Assembly: GCF_001540865.1 (NCBI RefSeq)
Contig: NC_033628.1
Span: 8,921,525 to 8,985,524, forward strand
From: Ananas comosus
Lineage: Eukaryota; Streptophyta; Magnoliopsida; Poales; Bromeliaceae
DNA: 64,000 nt
Direction of reading: 5' to 3'
Made by a program: the position numbers and the translations under genes. Below are positions 33,130 to 44,680 of this stretch, one piece after another. Position 1 is the first letter of the stretch. Each line of letters opens with the position of its first letter. The notes beneath the pieces are model-generated. The model saw nothing but the letters and a program-made list of their open reading frames with translations, did not search any database and was not told the origin of the DNA.

Positions 33130-34845
33130 CTTTTCTGCGTTTGGTTCGGGTATAAGTAAGAACTGCTAGTTCTAGGGATAGGTACAAGTTCAGGTATAAG
33201 CAGGAACTAGACCAATTTTACGTTTGGATGAAAATTGGGTTGTTTCTAGAAATAAGGTAAATAGTGTTTGGATGATTAGAGTGGAAAAAGAGGAATAAGT
33301 GTTATAATTTGAAATTAAAATTATATTATGTAATTAATTAACATAAAAATATTACTTAAAATAAATAAAAAATTAATTATAAATAATAATTAAATTAATA
33401 ATAATTAATTATAANCTATTAATAATAATCTATTAATAATAATAATTAAATAATTATTAATAATTAATAATTATTAATTAATATTTATTATTTAATTATT
33501 ATTATTAATAGATTAATAATTATAAATTAATATTTATTATTTAATAAATTTAATAAATTAATAATTTCATTATTTATTACTAAATTTATATAATTAATCT
33601 AATTAATTATTAAATGACGGTAATTTTAATTTAAATCTAAAATTAATTAGAACAAGAGTAGATCCTTGTTAGAACAAAGTCCTTTGCCCACCTTGTCGTC
33701 AAGGTCAGAATATGGTCGATCAAGGTCTAAAGGCCCTTGATGACAAGGGCCCTCGGTTTGTAACGCAAACCCTTGTTTCCCCCCTTGTTCCCGAATAAGG
33801 GGGGGAACAAGGGCTTGGTTTGCGATGGAATTACAACGCAAACCAAGCCCATAGTCAGTCTAGAAGAACAAAATCCCTAAACATAAGTTCGTAAGAACAT
33901 ATTCGTCATTAATCTAGTCTAAAAAGCAAAGTTTGCGCGATCAATGTCAGATACTCGCGTAGTACTACAACTACCTGCTCTGTCACTGTTCACGCTAAGT
34001 GGATACGTACGTAAGGTTTTAGTTGCTTAGAGGGGTAGCAGCCAAGTCATGAAGTGCACGCGCGTATCTCACACTTACTCACTTTGTAAAAAATGATGTG
34101 GTTTGCCTTCAAAATCTTCGTTAAGTTTAATGGCCGTTTCGATGTTTTTTCACGGCTATTTTCAAAAAAGCCCGTGTTAACACACGCTCAGTACTCTCCT
34201 GCGTCCTCTTGTTGTTTTATTAAGAGTACGTTTTGTTACGGGTTTCTCTAAGGTTGTACTAGGTTTCTCACACCATAACCCTCTCCTTCTAAGGTACGAC
34301 GTGCCAGCCAAAAGTTACGTACGTACATAGTACAATCCCTCCGAGAATCGACCACCCTATTATCTATTATATGTAGGTTGTTCAGTTAAAGAAATTTATT
34401 AAGACCGATCACTTCCCCCATTTATCTCCACCGAAAAGAAAAGAAAATATTAATAAAAATTAAACTGAAAGAAAGAGATGTAGGACCTTCAATTCAATCT
34501 AGTTCTTCAAGTTTCAGTAATAATTATTAATAATTAATTATAAATAATAAATTATTTAATTATTTAATTATTAAAATAATAAATAATAATTTAAATATAT
34601 TAATCAGATTAATTAATAATTTACTGCCATTAAAATTAAATTTAGATTTTAATTAATCTTGTTCTCATCCAAGAACAATCTTGTTTCAGGAAACGGGTGG
34701 AACAGCAGTTCCAGTCTTATACCAGCTACTTCCAGATTTCCGGAAACTACTGTTCCCGGGAGCCAAACATACCGTTTGGGAACAAAGGGGGGAACAAGGG
34801 CTTATTCCCCCCTTGTTCCCCAACCAAACGCCACCTTAATGTTAA
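33130..34845. mobile_element. AT-rich foldback element with GCGTTTGGTT ends
   Basis: The left end near 33128 reads GCGTTTGGTTCGGG; the right end near 34840 reads CCCCAACCAAACGC, an inverted terminal match. Inner arms also pair: about 33560-33660 is inversely similar to about 34570-34670 (attaattag..aacaag). Repeats of CCCCCCTTGTTCCC occur at 33780-33810 and 34787-34822. The structure suggests one or two nested foldback MITEs. An N at 33415 marks a possible assembly gap within the AT-rich arm. No target duplication was established and no transposase is encoded. Confidence 0.5.
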
Positions 34846-34849
34846 CTTT

Positions 34850-35785
34850 CTTGTAGCAGGCAAATATTCTTGTTTTAACAATTTATATTCAAACATTCTT
34901 AGATAAGACTAATTAATCAGATTATTCTATCAAACGCGCTAGTTACAGTCTATGAGCGCATCATGATGTTGATGGACGAGACAGTGACAAGTGCGATTCA
35001 CCTATGCATGCATTCCAAAATCAACGAATCTCCCCATCGTCGGTTCAGTACTTCACGTGCGCGCATAGAGTGTGAATGAGTGAAACATTTTTTACTACAC
35101 CAAACGGAAGTTTTAGAAGCAATTCAAATTACCGGCAAAGCTACAAAAAAGTGCCGATAAAAGTTTTTTCGGGCACAATTGTGTGCGAGTCATGAGAGGA
35201 CGCAGGAGAACAACAAAATAATTCTCATGCAAAACAATGCCCAAAGAGATTCCAACATGATCCAAAGAGTGTGGTATTGGGAGAGGAAGATTCCATGCTG
35301 CACGGTCGGTTTTCAATGCATGCATGTATCATGTTAGGGAGGCTCTTAGCTGGTGGGATAATAGATAATATACATCCAACAAGTCAATTTCTTTAAATAA
35401 TTCTGGCTAGTGAAGGGGGTAAATAGAGGTGGCTTTTCTTTTCTTTTATAATTATTTTTAATTTGACTTTCTTTCTCTACATCCTGGAAGTTAAGTTAGA
35501 TCAAGAAGTTCAAAGTCATTTGAACAATTTTCTTTGCTTGGTCAAGTTAGTTAATTTGACGGAATTAAGACCAAAACAGGTTATGGCTCAGCTCTTGATG
35601 AGCCGATTGTCCGCTGGTTTCATTCCCGACCAGCAATACAGCTTGATACTCGATCATTTGCATTTTCACTGTTGCTTGCCTGGTCATTCCCCGGAGACCG
35701 AGAAACAGCACGGTTGCGCAGATTCATGGCACTATCGCCCGCCATAATATGAAATAAATATGGAATTACCTAACTTGTGTCCCAC
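34850..35785. other. Sequence left of a gypsy PBS, no intact gene
   Basis: If the PBS at 35786-35806 belongs to a minus-strand element, this would be its leader and start of gag. The open frame at 35463-35747 on the plus strand has no recognised domain. No zinc knuckle or protease motif was found on either strand. Confidence 0.35.
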
Positions 35786-35806
35786 ATGGCGTGCCAAAAA
35801 TTGTTA
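35786..35806 (-). promoter_or_regulatory. Possible gypsy (Tat/Retand-like) primer-binding site
   Basis: The minus strand reads TTGGCACGCCATGTGGGACA, close to the TTGGCACGCCCAGTGGGAC signature that follows the 5' LTR of Tat-lineage gypsy elements. To the right lies 'aattgttacgagccgattt', a plausible LTR end. The left side should then be the element's interior. Confidence 0.5.
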
Positions 35807-36970
35807 CGAGCCGATTTCCTAGACCGTTGACCCAATCAAAAGTCCTCCTTCGGTAAGCATGCCAGAAGGTAAAGCGGCTACTGATGATGACCCTCGAAGA
35901 TAGCATCCACTATTAAATCAAGCGATTCAACTGATGAGGGATTGGATCAGCTGAGTTCAATTTCACACAGTATTTTTTGGTTCGGCTGAATCAGCCGAGT
36001 CTAGGAACTGCACAATATTTTCTGGTTCGGCTGAAGAGCTGCTTATATATTGTTTAAAAATAGAAAATATTTACAAATGAGGGTGCGCCGGTATGACATA
36101 CAATCTCAGGAGATTTCTAACCTAAAAATTACTCCTAGAAAAGATAGTAAATACAGAAAAAAAAAGAAGAAATTATAGATAGACTACTCCTAGAAAGCGG
36201 AAAAATGCAAGAAAAAGGAAATTAGTCTTCTTGTTTCTCAGGGAAAAAAAACTCCTCTATCAGACGTCTTTTATCTATTTATAATTCACCCCGTTGTTAT
36301 TCAATTATTCTCATGATCGGGGACATCCCTCATTTCACCGGCCACTACTAGCCGATCTTAACCGCATAAACCTTAACTGTTTTTCGGTTTTCGGTACATT
36401 CTTTGCTGCTCCCGATGCACCATATGTCGCTTATCCCTAGCTTCAAAGGCTATGCTTGCGGTGCATCCTTGTTCACCATGTGGCGCGATTTTTATCGCGG
36501 TCAGTTCCATTATAAATCGAGTGATGTAAAGAGACCCCAACACCATTTAAAGAGGAGGGCATCGTTCATCATACCCAAATCTGTAATCCCCTGACCCCTT
36601 TCCTTCTTACTCTTACAATTTTTCAAAATATCATATGCGCTCTACCATTTGAATCCAACCTCCCTTTCTAGAAAAAGTTCTCCCATAGTACTTTGATACG
36701 TCTTGCAACACATTTTGGCACCTTTCAGATAGAGAATGTGTAGAGGTAGAGTGGAGAGGACCGAGTTCACCAGTGTTAGTCTGTCGCCTCTTGAAACAAG
36801 TTTTACGTGTCAATTGTTGATTCTTATTTGTATTTTATTGATAATCTCTGTCCAATCTTCTTTCTTTAATGACCTCTTCATCAGTTCTCACTCATTAGTT
36901 GTCCTCCTCTACGGCACTCTTGATTTTAGTTACAAGAAATTCTAAGAAAAGAACTAATATAAATAATAAA
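35807..36970 (-). repeat. Probable gypsy 5' LTR remnant and unassigned flank
   Basis: Follows the PBS outward on the minus strand. Direct repeats of 'ttttctggttcggctga..cagc' occur near 35965 and 36017. The outer boundary is not visible. From about 36600 to 36970 no feature was recognised. Confidence 0.35.
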
Positions 36971-36977
36971 ATAATTT

Positions 36978-37138
36978 TACCAACCGTCTCTATAGCAAGT
37001 GGCAAAGGGCTTGATTGTTGGTACTCGAGGTCTCAAGTTCGAATCCTAGTTGATTCACATTTTCAGCTAAGTTTATTTCTAAATGAAATAAATGAAGCGG
37101 GTAGCGTACTACCTATCTCTCTCAAAAAAAAAAAAAAC
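36978..37138 (+). mobile_element. tRNA-derived SINE, copy 3
   Basis: Plus-strand copy: starts ACCAACCGTCTC, contains box-B-like GTTCGAATCC near 37038, the GAAATAAATGAAGCGGGTA block and ends CTATCTCTCTC plus A15. The flanks aataaaataattt (36965-36977) and aataaaataaattt (37139-37152) form a near-perfect target duplication. It lies 207 bp from a copy in opposite orientation. Confidence 0.85.
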
Positions 37139-37345
37139 AATAAAATAAATTTAAAGAATTATTACATATATAAATATCCAACTTTGAAAGATTTATGCGC
37201 AATTAGAGTTTTAGACCAGGATCGCGTGACATTAATATGAAATTTGAGAAAGTTCTGTATATTTAAATAAGTTTTCGAAAACTTACATTCAAAAAACTCC
37301 TTCAATATTTTCTTGAGAAAAGTATAAAGTGTAGACGTTGGGCTT

Positions 37346-37501
37346 TTTTTTTTTTTTTTGAGAGATAGGTAGCATGCTACCCGCTTCGTTTATTTTATTT
37401 AGAAATAAACTTAGCAAGAAATGTGGATCAACTAGGATTCGAACTTGGGTCTCGGGTACCAACCACCAAGCCCTTTGCCATTTGCTCTAGGGACGGTCGG
37501 T
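37346..37501 (-). mobile_element. tRNA-derived SINE, copy 4
   Basis: Minus-strand copy: the poly(A) reads as T17 at the left, and the right end complements to ACCGACCGTCCC. The target duplication gtagacgttgggctt / gtagacattgggctt (37331-37345 and 37502-37516) has one mismatch. It sits about 575 bp upstream of the DUF1442 start codon and can pair with the inverted copy at 36978-37138. Confidence 0.9.
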
Positions 37502-37956
37502 GTAGACATTGGGCTTTATACATATAGAAAGTTTTCTTCAGAACTATGAAATTAAATCAATATTATGTACTTTTCTTTGTAAGAAAACAAATTAACCAAT
37601 TGTTTGGGAAATAAATTCTTTAGCACTTTCTCAAAGCAAAAATAAGCTTGTAGAAATTAATCAATAAAAAAGAAGGCCATACATAAAATGTGTGATATGC
37701 GTCCGTATAAATAAATTTGGAATTTGATCATAAAGATGCATTTCACAAGATAAGTACATACGGATTATTCTATAAGACTTTTATCCGTATAGCAAAATAA
37801 TTTATAAACATAGAACGCGCAATAATATGTACAATGATACACCTAAAAACCACCATGCTGAAAAATAAAATAAAGTTTTTACAAATCTTATAAGAAATAT
37901 TATTATGTTGCAATTGGACAGCATGCATTAGCATTATTGCCAAGGTCTATATATAC

Positions 37957-37984
37957 CACCAGGCACCAGGCACCAGGCACCAGG
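37957..37984. repeat. Heptamer tandem repeat (CACCAGG)4
   Basis: Four head-to-tail CACCAGG units lie between two TATA-like motifs upstream of the DUF1442 gene. They may vary in length between alleles. Confidence 0.8.
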
Positions 37985-37985
37985 G

Positions 37986-37993
37986 TATATATA
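37986..37993 (+). promoter_or_regulatory. Possible TATA box of the DUF1442 gene
   Basis: TATATATA about 85 bp upstream of the ATG at 38076, a normal distance for a short plant 5' leader. A second candidate (TATATATA) lies near 37949, before the heptamer repeat. Choice between them is an inference. Confidence 0.45.
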
Positions 37994-38075
37994 GTATTAG
38001 GACGTCGAGGCCACCTACGAAAGGACCAAAACGAACTCCTAAGTGTAGCGAGAGGTAGTAGAAATTGAGAGAGAT

Positions 38076-41000
38076 ATGGCTTGGTCCGCCGAGAACGCTA
38101 CTAAAGCTTACCTCCGAACCCTCAACCTGGTACGTACGCTAGTATCTCTCTCTCTCTCTCTCTCTGGCAGTGTTGTGTTATTAGGAGGTGCAATCAAGCT
38201 TTTCTATGTACTAAAAACAAAAACTCTATAGCAGAAGTGGCAACTTCGGACCAAAGTTTCTACTTTTATTAGAGCTTAGAATCTTATATATTTCAGGTTT
38301 TTATTGCTGTAAAAACTTCAAGCCCTACCCTTAAGCGTGCGTATTTTGGGATCTACGAAGCAAGCGTTTATGTATATTATTAGAAGCAAAAAGTCCTAGC
38401 CGAATTAGAAACTTTTTATTTTAGAATCTTTTTTTAGATGTTTACCAAAGTAAAAACTTCAAGATTTACCCTTGAACATGCAAGCTTTTTTTCTTTCCCA
38501 AACATATGTTGGAAAAATATCTTTTTAAAACTCTAGTAAAATATTCTTTGAAAACTAGAAGTAAGGTGTTTACTCGAGAGCTTCACTCTCGTATTCTTCC
38601 AAATAACTAATTTGAGAATGAAGTAGTATATAAAAAAAAGCAATATATCTTTGGTTTTCAATGTGGGATTAAACCTCACATGTGGGAACCAAAGTACGGG
38701 CTTCTAGACAAGACCCATAAAATGTTGGGCTGCCCAGAAAGCCCAAGGGCTAAATAGAAGTTTTAAATCACTATTTTTAAAAATTAATACTAACAACATA
38801 TAGTACTTTCTCACTCTCTAGTCATATTGTCTGTTTAGTGTTAGTTTAATTATGCTGCAGGATGTTGTACCGTTTAGCAAAAAATTGTCTTCTTTTATTA
38901 GTGATGCTAGAATAATACACCAAGGTTAAACTGGATGAGAAAAGCATAAACGATCTAATTAAATTGGAGCTTCTATTTTTGGTACTTAAATTTATTTCAT
39001 AATTTCATTGCAGTAAAATCTTTGTGCTTAATTTACTCTCAAACATGAATGAATGCACACTTAATTTACTGTTTGCCAAACTCTCACAAGCTGGGCCTGT
39101 TTGGTTCTGTCATAATATGTAGTATGTCCAATAAAATTATGCCTAAGTAGTATTATTAAAAAATTATTATTTTTATTTTTTTGGTCAGTTTTTTCTATAT
39201 TGGAGCAGGTGCGCTAACTGAATGTTTCTTTTTTTTTTTCAACTCAAAATTTATTTCAAATTTCATGTATAAAATTTAAATTTATCAATTTACTAAAAAT
39301 TCCGCTGAAAATAAAATGATCACAACCAAAAACAGAAGCAGAAGATGAGCTTGTACATACACAGGGACTTAAATATATAATCTGATTTCTTCTGCGGCAG
39401 GGAAACAGGGGCATATTGGAACCGGGCGTCGCGGAGTTCATTTCGGCCCTGGCGGCAGGGACTGGCGCGCGGGTCATGGTGGAAGTCTGCGGTGACTCCG
39501 GCGCTGGCCCCACCACCCTGGCCCTCATTGCAGCCGCCAGCCAGACCGGCGGTCACGCCGTCTGCATCCTCCGCGGTCCAGAGGAGCTCCATTCGTCGAC
39601 CCGGTTCCTCGGCCCCGACCACTCCCGACAGGTCGACCTTGTCCTCGGAGACCCCGAGGAGCTCCTCTTAAGGGAGTACCGCAGCGCTGACTTTGTACTT
39701 GTTGATTGCCAGGTATGTAAAACTAAGTGGTGTATTAAGATAGAGAAAATTTACTATATAACAGTACATCACATCATTTATATCCAGTCAATCACATTTT
39801 TTTTAGCAAATATTTGTCATTTATTTGACCGTTGTATTTAGAATTTTTCGTCGAGATGAACGTGGAACCAGAAAACTCACCATCAAAATTTCGGCTCGGT
39901 TTTGTTCAATTTTGATTGTAAATAATTTTATTCTTTATTAAAAAATTTAAAATAAAAATTTTTGATTTGATTTTAGATTGAAAAATCTGAAACAAAAAAC
40001 AAACAAAGTGTACATTTTCATATATATGAGTGTATCTATTTATATATATATTTGTATACGATATTTCGATAAATCAAAAACTTAGAAAATTAATTAATAA
40101 GCTGCAAAAACTATCATTAAAAATTCAAATGTTCAAACCGATAGACCAAAACGATATTTTTGGTATGGTTTGTTTGGTACTCTATTCTATTAGTTTAATT
40201 TAAAACAAATTAGATTGATTTGATTTTAATTTATCTTATAATCTGAACTAATTAAACCAATTAATCATGTCAACTGCTATGTAAAAGTACTGTTTTTATA
40301 TGAAACGTATATTCTTTTAAAAAAAAACTCTGAGGCCTTATTAATTAAATATTATAACTTTCATTTTTTTTAGAACTTTTATAACCAAAATTTTAAATGA
40401 TTTGAATGTGGTGAGTGAGAAACTTTTTAACTCTGGTTTTTATTGCTAGCTTGTAACTGTGGCCGCACGCAGACAAAATAATTTTTTTTCAAAAAATTCC
40501 AAAGAAATAGAAAACATACTAACTACTATATTGTTATATTTTGTTGTCAAACAAATGTAGCAGAAATATAAATCACAAACACTCCTTCACTTAATCCAGT
40601 ATACCCAAGTTGTGTTAAAATTACAAAAAGCAAAGATACCAAATATAACCAAATATTTTCTAAAGAAATGTTTAAGAAGATTATATTAATCTCTAATACA
40701 AGTGTCCATTCAAGGATTCAAGAATTTACTAAATTGTTTTTATTTTTAGTAAAATAATAATAATAATAAGACTTGTAGAGAAAAAAACTAGGTTTTAATT
40801 TGGATGGGATATATGGATGGTTATAGGATTACCATCCATATTATGGATTTTAACCCTAGCAATGCTCTATTTTATATTCAATATGTTTGCCTATATATGC
40901 ACAAGACTTTTTAAAAAGCTCATGTGCTTAATAACTGAAATTGTAAAAAATTAAATAAGACTAGAAAATTTCGAACTAAAATAATTATTTATTATTTTCA

Positions 41001-41373
41001 AAAGGCTTGAATAGCGAAGAACGGTATTTTAATATTTTATATTCGACACCAGGTTTACGGCAGCGAACGTGCGTTCAAGGCGGCTCAGCGCGGAGCAGCG
41101 GAGGCAGCAGGCGGGGGTGTTGTGGTGGGTTATAATGCAATGTGCGGCGGCAGCGGCGACGGCTTCAATGATAGCAGCAGCGGAAGGAGAGGTGGTATGA
41201 AGATTGAGCTGCTACCGATCGGCGGCGGGCTTAGGGTTTGCCGGGTGCCGCCGTCCACGGTAGAGGCTGCTGCTGCGGCTGCAGGGAGGAGGAGCAGGTG
41301 GGTGGTTAGGGTTGATGAGGGCACCGGCGAGGAGCACGTGTTTAGGATCACACGCCAAGGAGAAATGGGATAA
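38076..41373 (+). CDS. DUF1442 family protein (methyltransferase-like fold), 3 exons, 228 aa
   Basis: Exons are 38076-38129 (18 codons, start MAWSAENATKAYLRTLNL), 39401-39712 (104 codons) and 41053-41373 (106 codons plus TAA). Introns of 1271 and 1340 bp are GT-AG (CTG|GTACGT, GCGGCAG|GGA, CAG|GTATGT, ACCAG|GTT), all phase 0. Matches to the plant DUF1442 family: the N-terminal WSAENATKAYL motif, EPGVAEFISALAAG, the Rossmann-like strand VMVEVCGDS, GGHAVCILRG, ADFVLVDCQ, a VVVGYN strand and the C-terminal SRWVVRVDEGTGEEHVFR. Length agrees with the family (about 220 aa). Members are annotated as SAM-dependent-methyltransferase superfamily, but the reaction is unknown and a methyltransferase loop is not evident. 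It is the only intact host gene here. Exon 3 is unusually GC-rich with Gly/Ser and Ala runs. Confidence 0.9.
38130..39400 (+). other. Intron 1 of the DUF1442 gene
   Basis: AT-rich, no gene inside. A (CT)n tract follows the donor (38143-38165). No transposon boundary was resolved. A T11 tract near 39230 lies about 170 bp before the acceptor. Confidence 0.85.
39713..41052 (+). other. Intron 2 of the DUF1442 gene
   Basis: AT-rich sequence without recognisable coding or mobile elements. It begins GTATGT and ends ACACCAG. Confidence 0.85.
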
Positions 41374-41965
41374 AAGCTTGATTCGTATACACATGCATTA
41401 CGTGCGTTCCTTTTAGCTCTTCTCAGTTTTTGTGTTTTACATATGTGCAATGAGAATCTCTTAAAATGTATTGAAGAAATCGTTGCTTGAACCTATTTCA
41501 TCACATTTTTTTTTTTTTAAGATCATCCAACAATCTACTCTTCATTTTATTATTTTTATATCCTCACCGCTAAGTAAAAAGTTATGTTTTAGTTTAAAAG
41601 AATATATATGTTCATTGTAGAGTAATATTTCAAAGAGTGATGAATTAAAGAAAAGATATATTGGCATATATAGATATCTTTAGTAAAAGTGGTGGACTAG
41701 ATCAGAACAAATTTTTTAAATTTTTTGCGTAAAGCAAGCTCGATTGAATTAGAGTTGATGTATTCAAAATATATCTGAATAGTTTTATTATATTTTTTAT
41801 TTTTAAGAAAAATGAGAAATTTACATATCTATGACCTGGAGCAAAAATAAATAAATAAATAAATAAGTATAGAACCAAATCTGTTTCACAGAAATGGAAA
41901 GCATAGGACCAAATCTGTTTCACAGAAATGGAAAGCAACCAGTAAGGCGATAAGTTGACATATCG
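41374..41965. other. 3' flank of the DUF1442 gene
   Basis: Probable 3' untranslated region followed by AT-rich sequence. A 30-bp direct repeat, 'gaccaaatctgtttcacagaaatggaaagca', occurs at about 41872-41902 and 41908-41938. No gene. Confidence 0.5.
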
Positions 41966-41969
41966 GATA

Positions 41970-42595
41970 TTGTTTATGGGTGTGCCAATTCAGTCTCGCT
42001 GTTCGCAAGTTACTGAGCCAGCTCGTGTTCGGCTCGAAATGAGCTCGAGATCGCTCGCATCGTTTAGTAAACGAGCCGAACACAGTGGATTTTTGCAGCA
42101 TCGTTTAATAAACAGCCGAACGACACTGAAGGTTCAGCCCGCTGATTCGGGCTCGATAACAGCTCGAATACATATATTTTATATTTATATAATTTATTAT
42201 TTATATTTTTTTATATATAATAATAATTATATATAATATATATTTTTATTATTAATTTTTAGCAAAATAAAAATATAAATGCGAGCTAATTATAAAAAGA
42301 CTCATTTATGTGTAAAGTTTCAACTATTACATACATCTAGATGAATAGATTTTATAAATTATTTTTTATATATATTTAATCTAATTTTTTTTAAATTTAT
42401 TTGTTCGTTGGCCAGCTCGTGACCAGCTTCGTGTTCGGCTCGTTTATAAATAGCCGAACACGAGCTGGATTTTTCGGCATCGATACTTTAGTGAGCCAGC
42501 TTCGTGTTCGGCTCGTTTAATAAACGAGCCGAACACGAGACTTCCGTACGCCAGCTCGCTCGTGTTCGGCTCATTTACACCCCTATGTGTCTCTA
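41970..42595. mobile_element. hAT-like foldback MITE with GAGCCGAACACGAGC motifs
   Basis: The left part (41976-42130) and right part (42410-42590) both carry alternating GCTCGTGTTCGGCTCG and complement motifs, pairing across an AT-rich centre. The right end complements to AGGGGTGTAAATGAGCCGAAC, a frequent plant hAT MITE terminus; the left reads GGGTGTGCCAATTCAG, degraded. No 8-bp duplication found. Confidence 0.55.
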
Positions 42596-42599
42596 TGGA

Positions 42600-43188
42600 T
42601 AAAGAAAGTTCACAGTAGAATTAAGGATTGTTTGGTTGGGTGTAATTTGAGTACTTAGAGTTTAGCTGTAGATGCAAAGAGCTAGAAATGCCGCAGTTAG
42701 AAATACATACATCTTATCTGGTTTGATATAGTAGAATGTGACATAACTATAAATAATTTGTTTGATTACGTACATTTTTAAAATTGTCACTTTATATGTG
42801 TGGTGATGAAATTACCTCTAATATAGAAAAAAAAAAACTTTCTATTTAAAAAGTGGTTAGGAAGGTAAGTTTATCTTTTATTTTTTGATGAGAGATATAA
42901 TATTTGATTTGTGTTAATATTTAAGAAAATATGATTGTCACTTGTCAATAAATTTATAATTTTTTACTTATAAATAGGAGATAAAAATAAATATTAATAT
43001 AATTTTTTACTATATTTGTAATGTATAGGCGGTTGAAACCGTCTTTACTTGCAGAAACGGTCTAAATTAACTATACAGATTAATATTTGTAAAGACGATT
43101 CAAACTGTTTCTATAGATTAATATTTATAGAGGCGGTTCAAACAGCATCTATAGGTTAAAATTTGTAGAGATGATTTCAACCGCTTTA
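42600..43188. repeat. Subterminal-repeat region of a CACTA-like element (left side)
   Basis: From about 43025 motifs such as 'gaggcggttcaaac' and 'gcggttgaaaccg' recur. The same motif type recurs right of the TRIM insertion (44400-44680), which ends ..TTTTCCTGTAGTG, the complement of CACTACAGGAAAA. The left terminus was not found, so the element may be truncated. 42600-43020 shows no feature. Confidence 0.45.
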
Positions 43189-43193
43189 TAGTA

Positions 43194-44379
43194 TGTGACA
43201 CCCCAATAGTCCCACATCGGGCAGTTATGGTTAGATGTCGAAGTATATAAGCTTGATTGGGCTAGACATATATAATAAACTGGGCTTAAACATTTTGGGC
43301 TAGTGGTTTGGGCCTGACGAGTTATTTTTGCTAGCGGGTCGAGTCGTTACATTTGGTATCAAAGCTAGGTTTCGATCCTGGGACCTATGCTTATATGTGT
43401 TTCACGGACACCGGCAGTCTGATCCATCGCAGGAGGGTGTTTTTTTTTGAAAAAGTGGTCGTACATCCGACCCGTGAGCTCAGCGGTCATTTGCTGGGTT
43501 ATATGCCAGGGAGACTCCAGCGGTCATTTGCTCGGGTCACATCCCTGCTAGAGTGGTAGTGGCATAGGCTTGAGGTCTTCGGACCGATATGGCGGCTTCT
43601 AGATTGGGTATCTTTGGGACTGATCGTCCGGTTAATGCATACTTGTATTTTGTTCTGTATTACAGTAGCGGCTAGTTATATTCCTCTGTACTGTTGTTTA
43701 CGCCCTGCATCATTGTTTCTGTAGTTACGATATCTATGTATCCATTCTGTTCTACTTTATAGTAGCGGTAGTTATATGTGCTATTACTGACCGTTTTTAG
43801 AGCAAATGGCAAAGGGCTTGGTGGTTGATACCCGAGGTCCAAAGTTCGAATCCTAGTTGACTCACATTTCCAGCTAAGTTTATTTCTAAAGGAAATAAAC
43901 GAAGCGGGTAACGTGCTACCTATCTCAAAAAAAAAATAAAAAAAATGTATTGGGCACTTCCGCATCGACTTTTAAACTTCACAGGGGACCCCGGGGTGTG
44001 ATAGATTAAAGTGGTATCAGAGCTAGTTCACCAGCCGAAAGTACGAGATGAGTCTTGGCTGAGCCAGGGTCGGAATGACAGACTAAGCAAGGGTCGGTGA
44101 TTGACAGGCTAAGTCAGGGTTGGAATGACAAAGGCTAGCAAGACAAGTCTCACATCGCCTGGTGATCTTGAGCTATGTGTGTGTTTAGAGCTGACGAGGA
44201 CGTCAGGGCCTAAATGGGGAGAGTCTGTGACACCACAATAATTCCACATCGGATAGTTATGGTTAGATGTGGAAGTATATAAGCTTGATTGGGCTAGATA
44301 TTATAAACTGGGCTTAAGCATTTTGGGCTGATGGTTTGGGCCTAACGAGTTATTTTTGCTAGCGGGTCAGGTCATTACA
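43194..44379 (+). mobile_element. TRIM-type LTR element with two A-type LTRs, SINE inside
   Basis: LTRs at 43194-43351 and 44226-44379 start TGTGACACC and end GTTACA/ATTACA, each with an ATATAAGCTTGATTGGGC core (A type). A primer-binding site TTGGTATCAAAGC follows the first LTR and a second TGGTATCAGAGC lies near 44013, so the interior is composite. No protein is encoded. Flanks TAGTA and TATTA allow a 5-bp duplication with one mismatch. A SINE (43787-43945) lies inside. The element interrupts a CACTA-like element. Confidence 0.75.
43787..43945 (+). mobile_element. tRNA-derived SINE, copy 5
   Basis: Plus-strand copy with GACCGTTTTTAGAGC at the start, box-B-like GTTCGAATCC near 43847, GAAATAAACGAAGCGGGTA and an A-rich tail interrupted by T. 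No clear target duplication was found, unlike the other four copies. It is nested in the interior of the TRIM at 43194-44379. Confidence 0.8.
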
Positions 44380-44680
44380 TATTATTTCTAAATTATAATT
44401 AAAAAATATAAAAAATAATTAAGAAAAAATATTGCGGCGATCTAAATCGCCTCTATATACAGCCTCTAAGCCCCCTTCCCCCGGCGGGCGCTCAAACCGC
44501 CTCTACAATATAGAGGCGCTGTCTACACCGGTGGTCTAGAGGCGATTGCAGGAACTGCCTCTACGAATCGTAGAGATAGTTTAAATCGCCTCTATGAATA
44601 CTCTATGATAACTAAAAAATACCTCTATGAATACTCTACGATAACTAAAACCGCCTATACGATTACCTTTTCCTGTAGTG
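44380..44680. mobile_element. Right side of a CACTA-like element
   Basis: Contains many 'gcctctac/gcctctat' and 'taaatcgcctctat' subterminal motifs and ends TTTTCCTGTAGTG at 44680, the complement of the CACTACAGGAAAA terminus. Interrupted on its left by the TRIM. Confidence 0.6.

Noticed and set aside
36403..36594. Open frame with Met-rich start (63 codons)
   Set aside because: No domain and no supporting gene structure; it lies in probable LTR remnant sequence.
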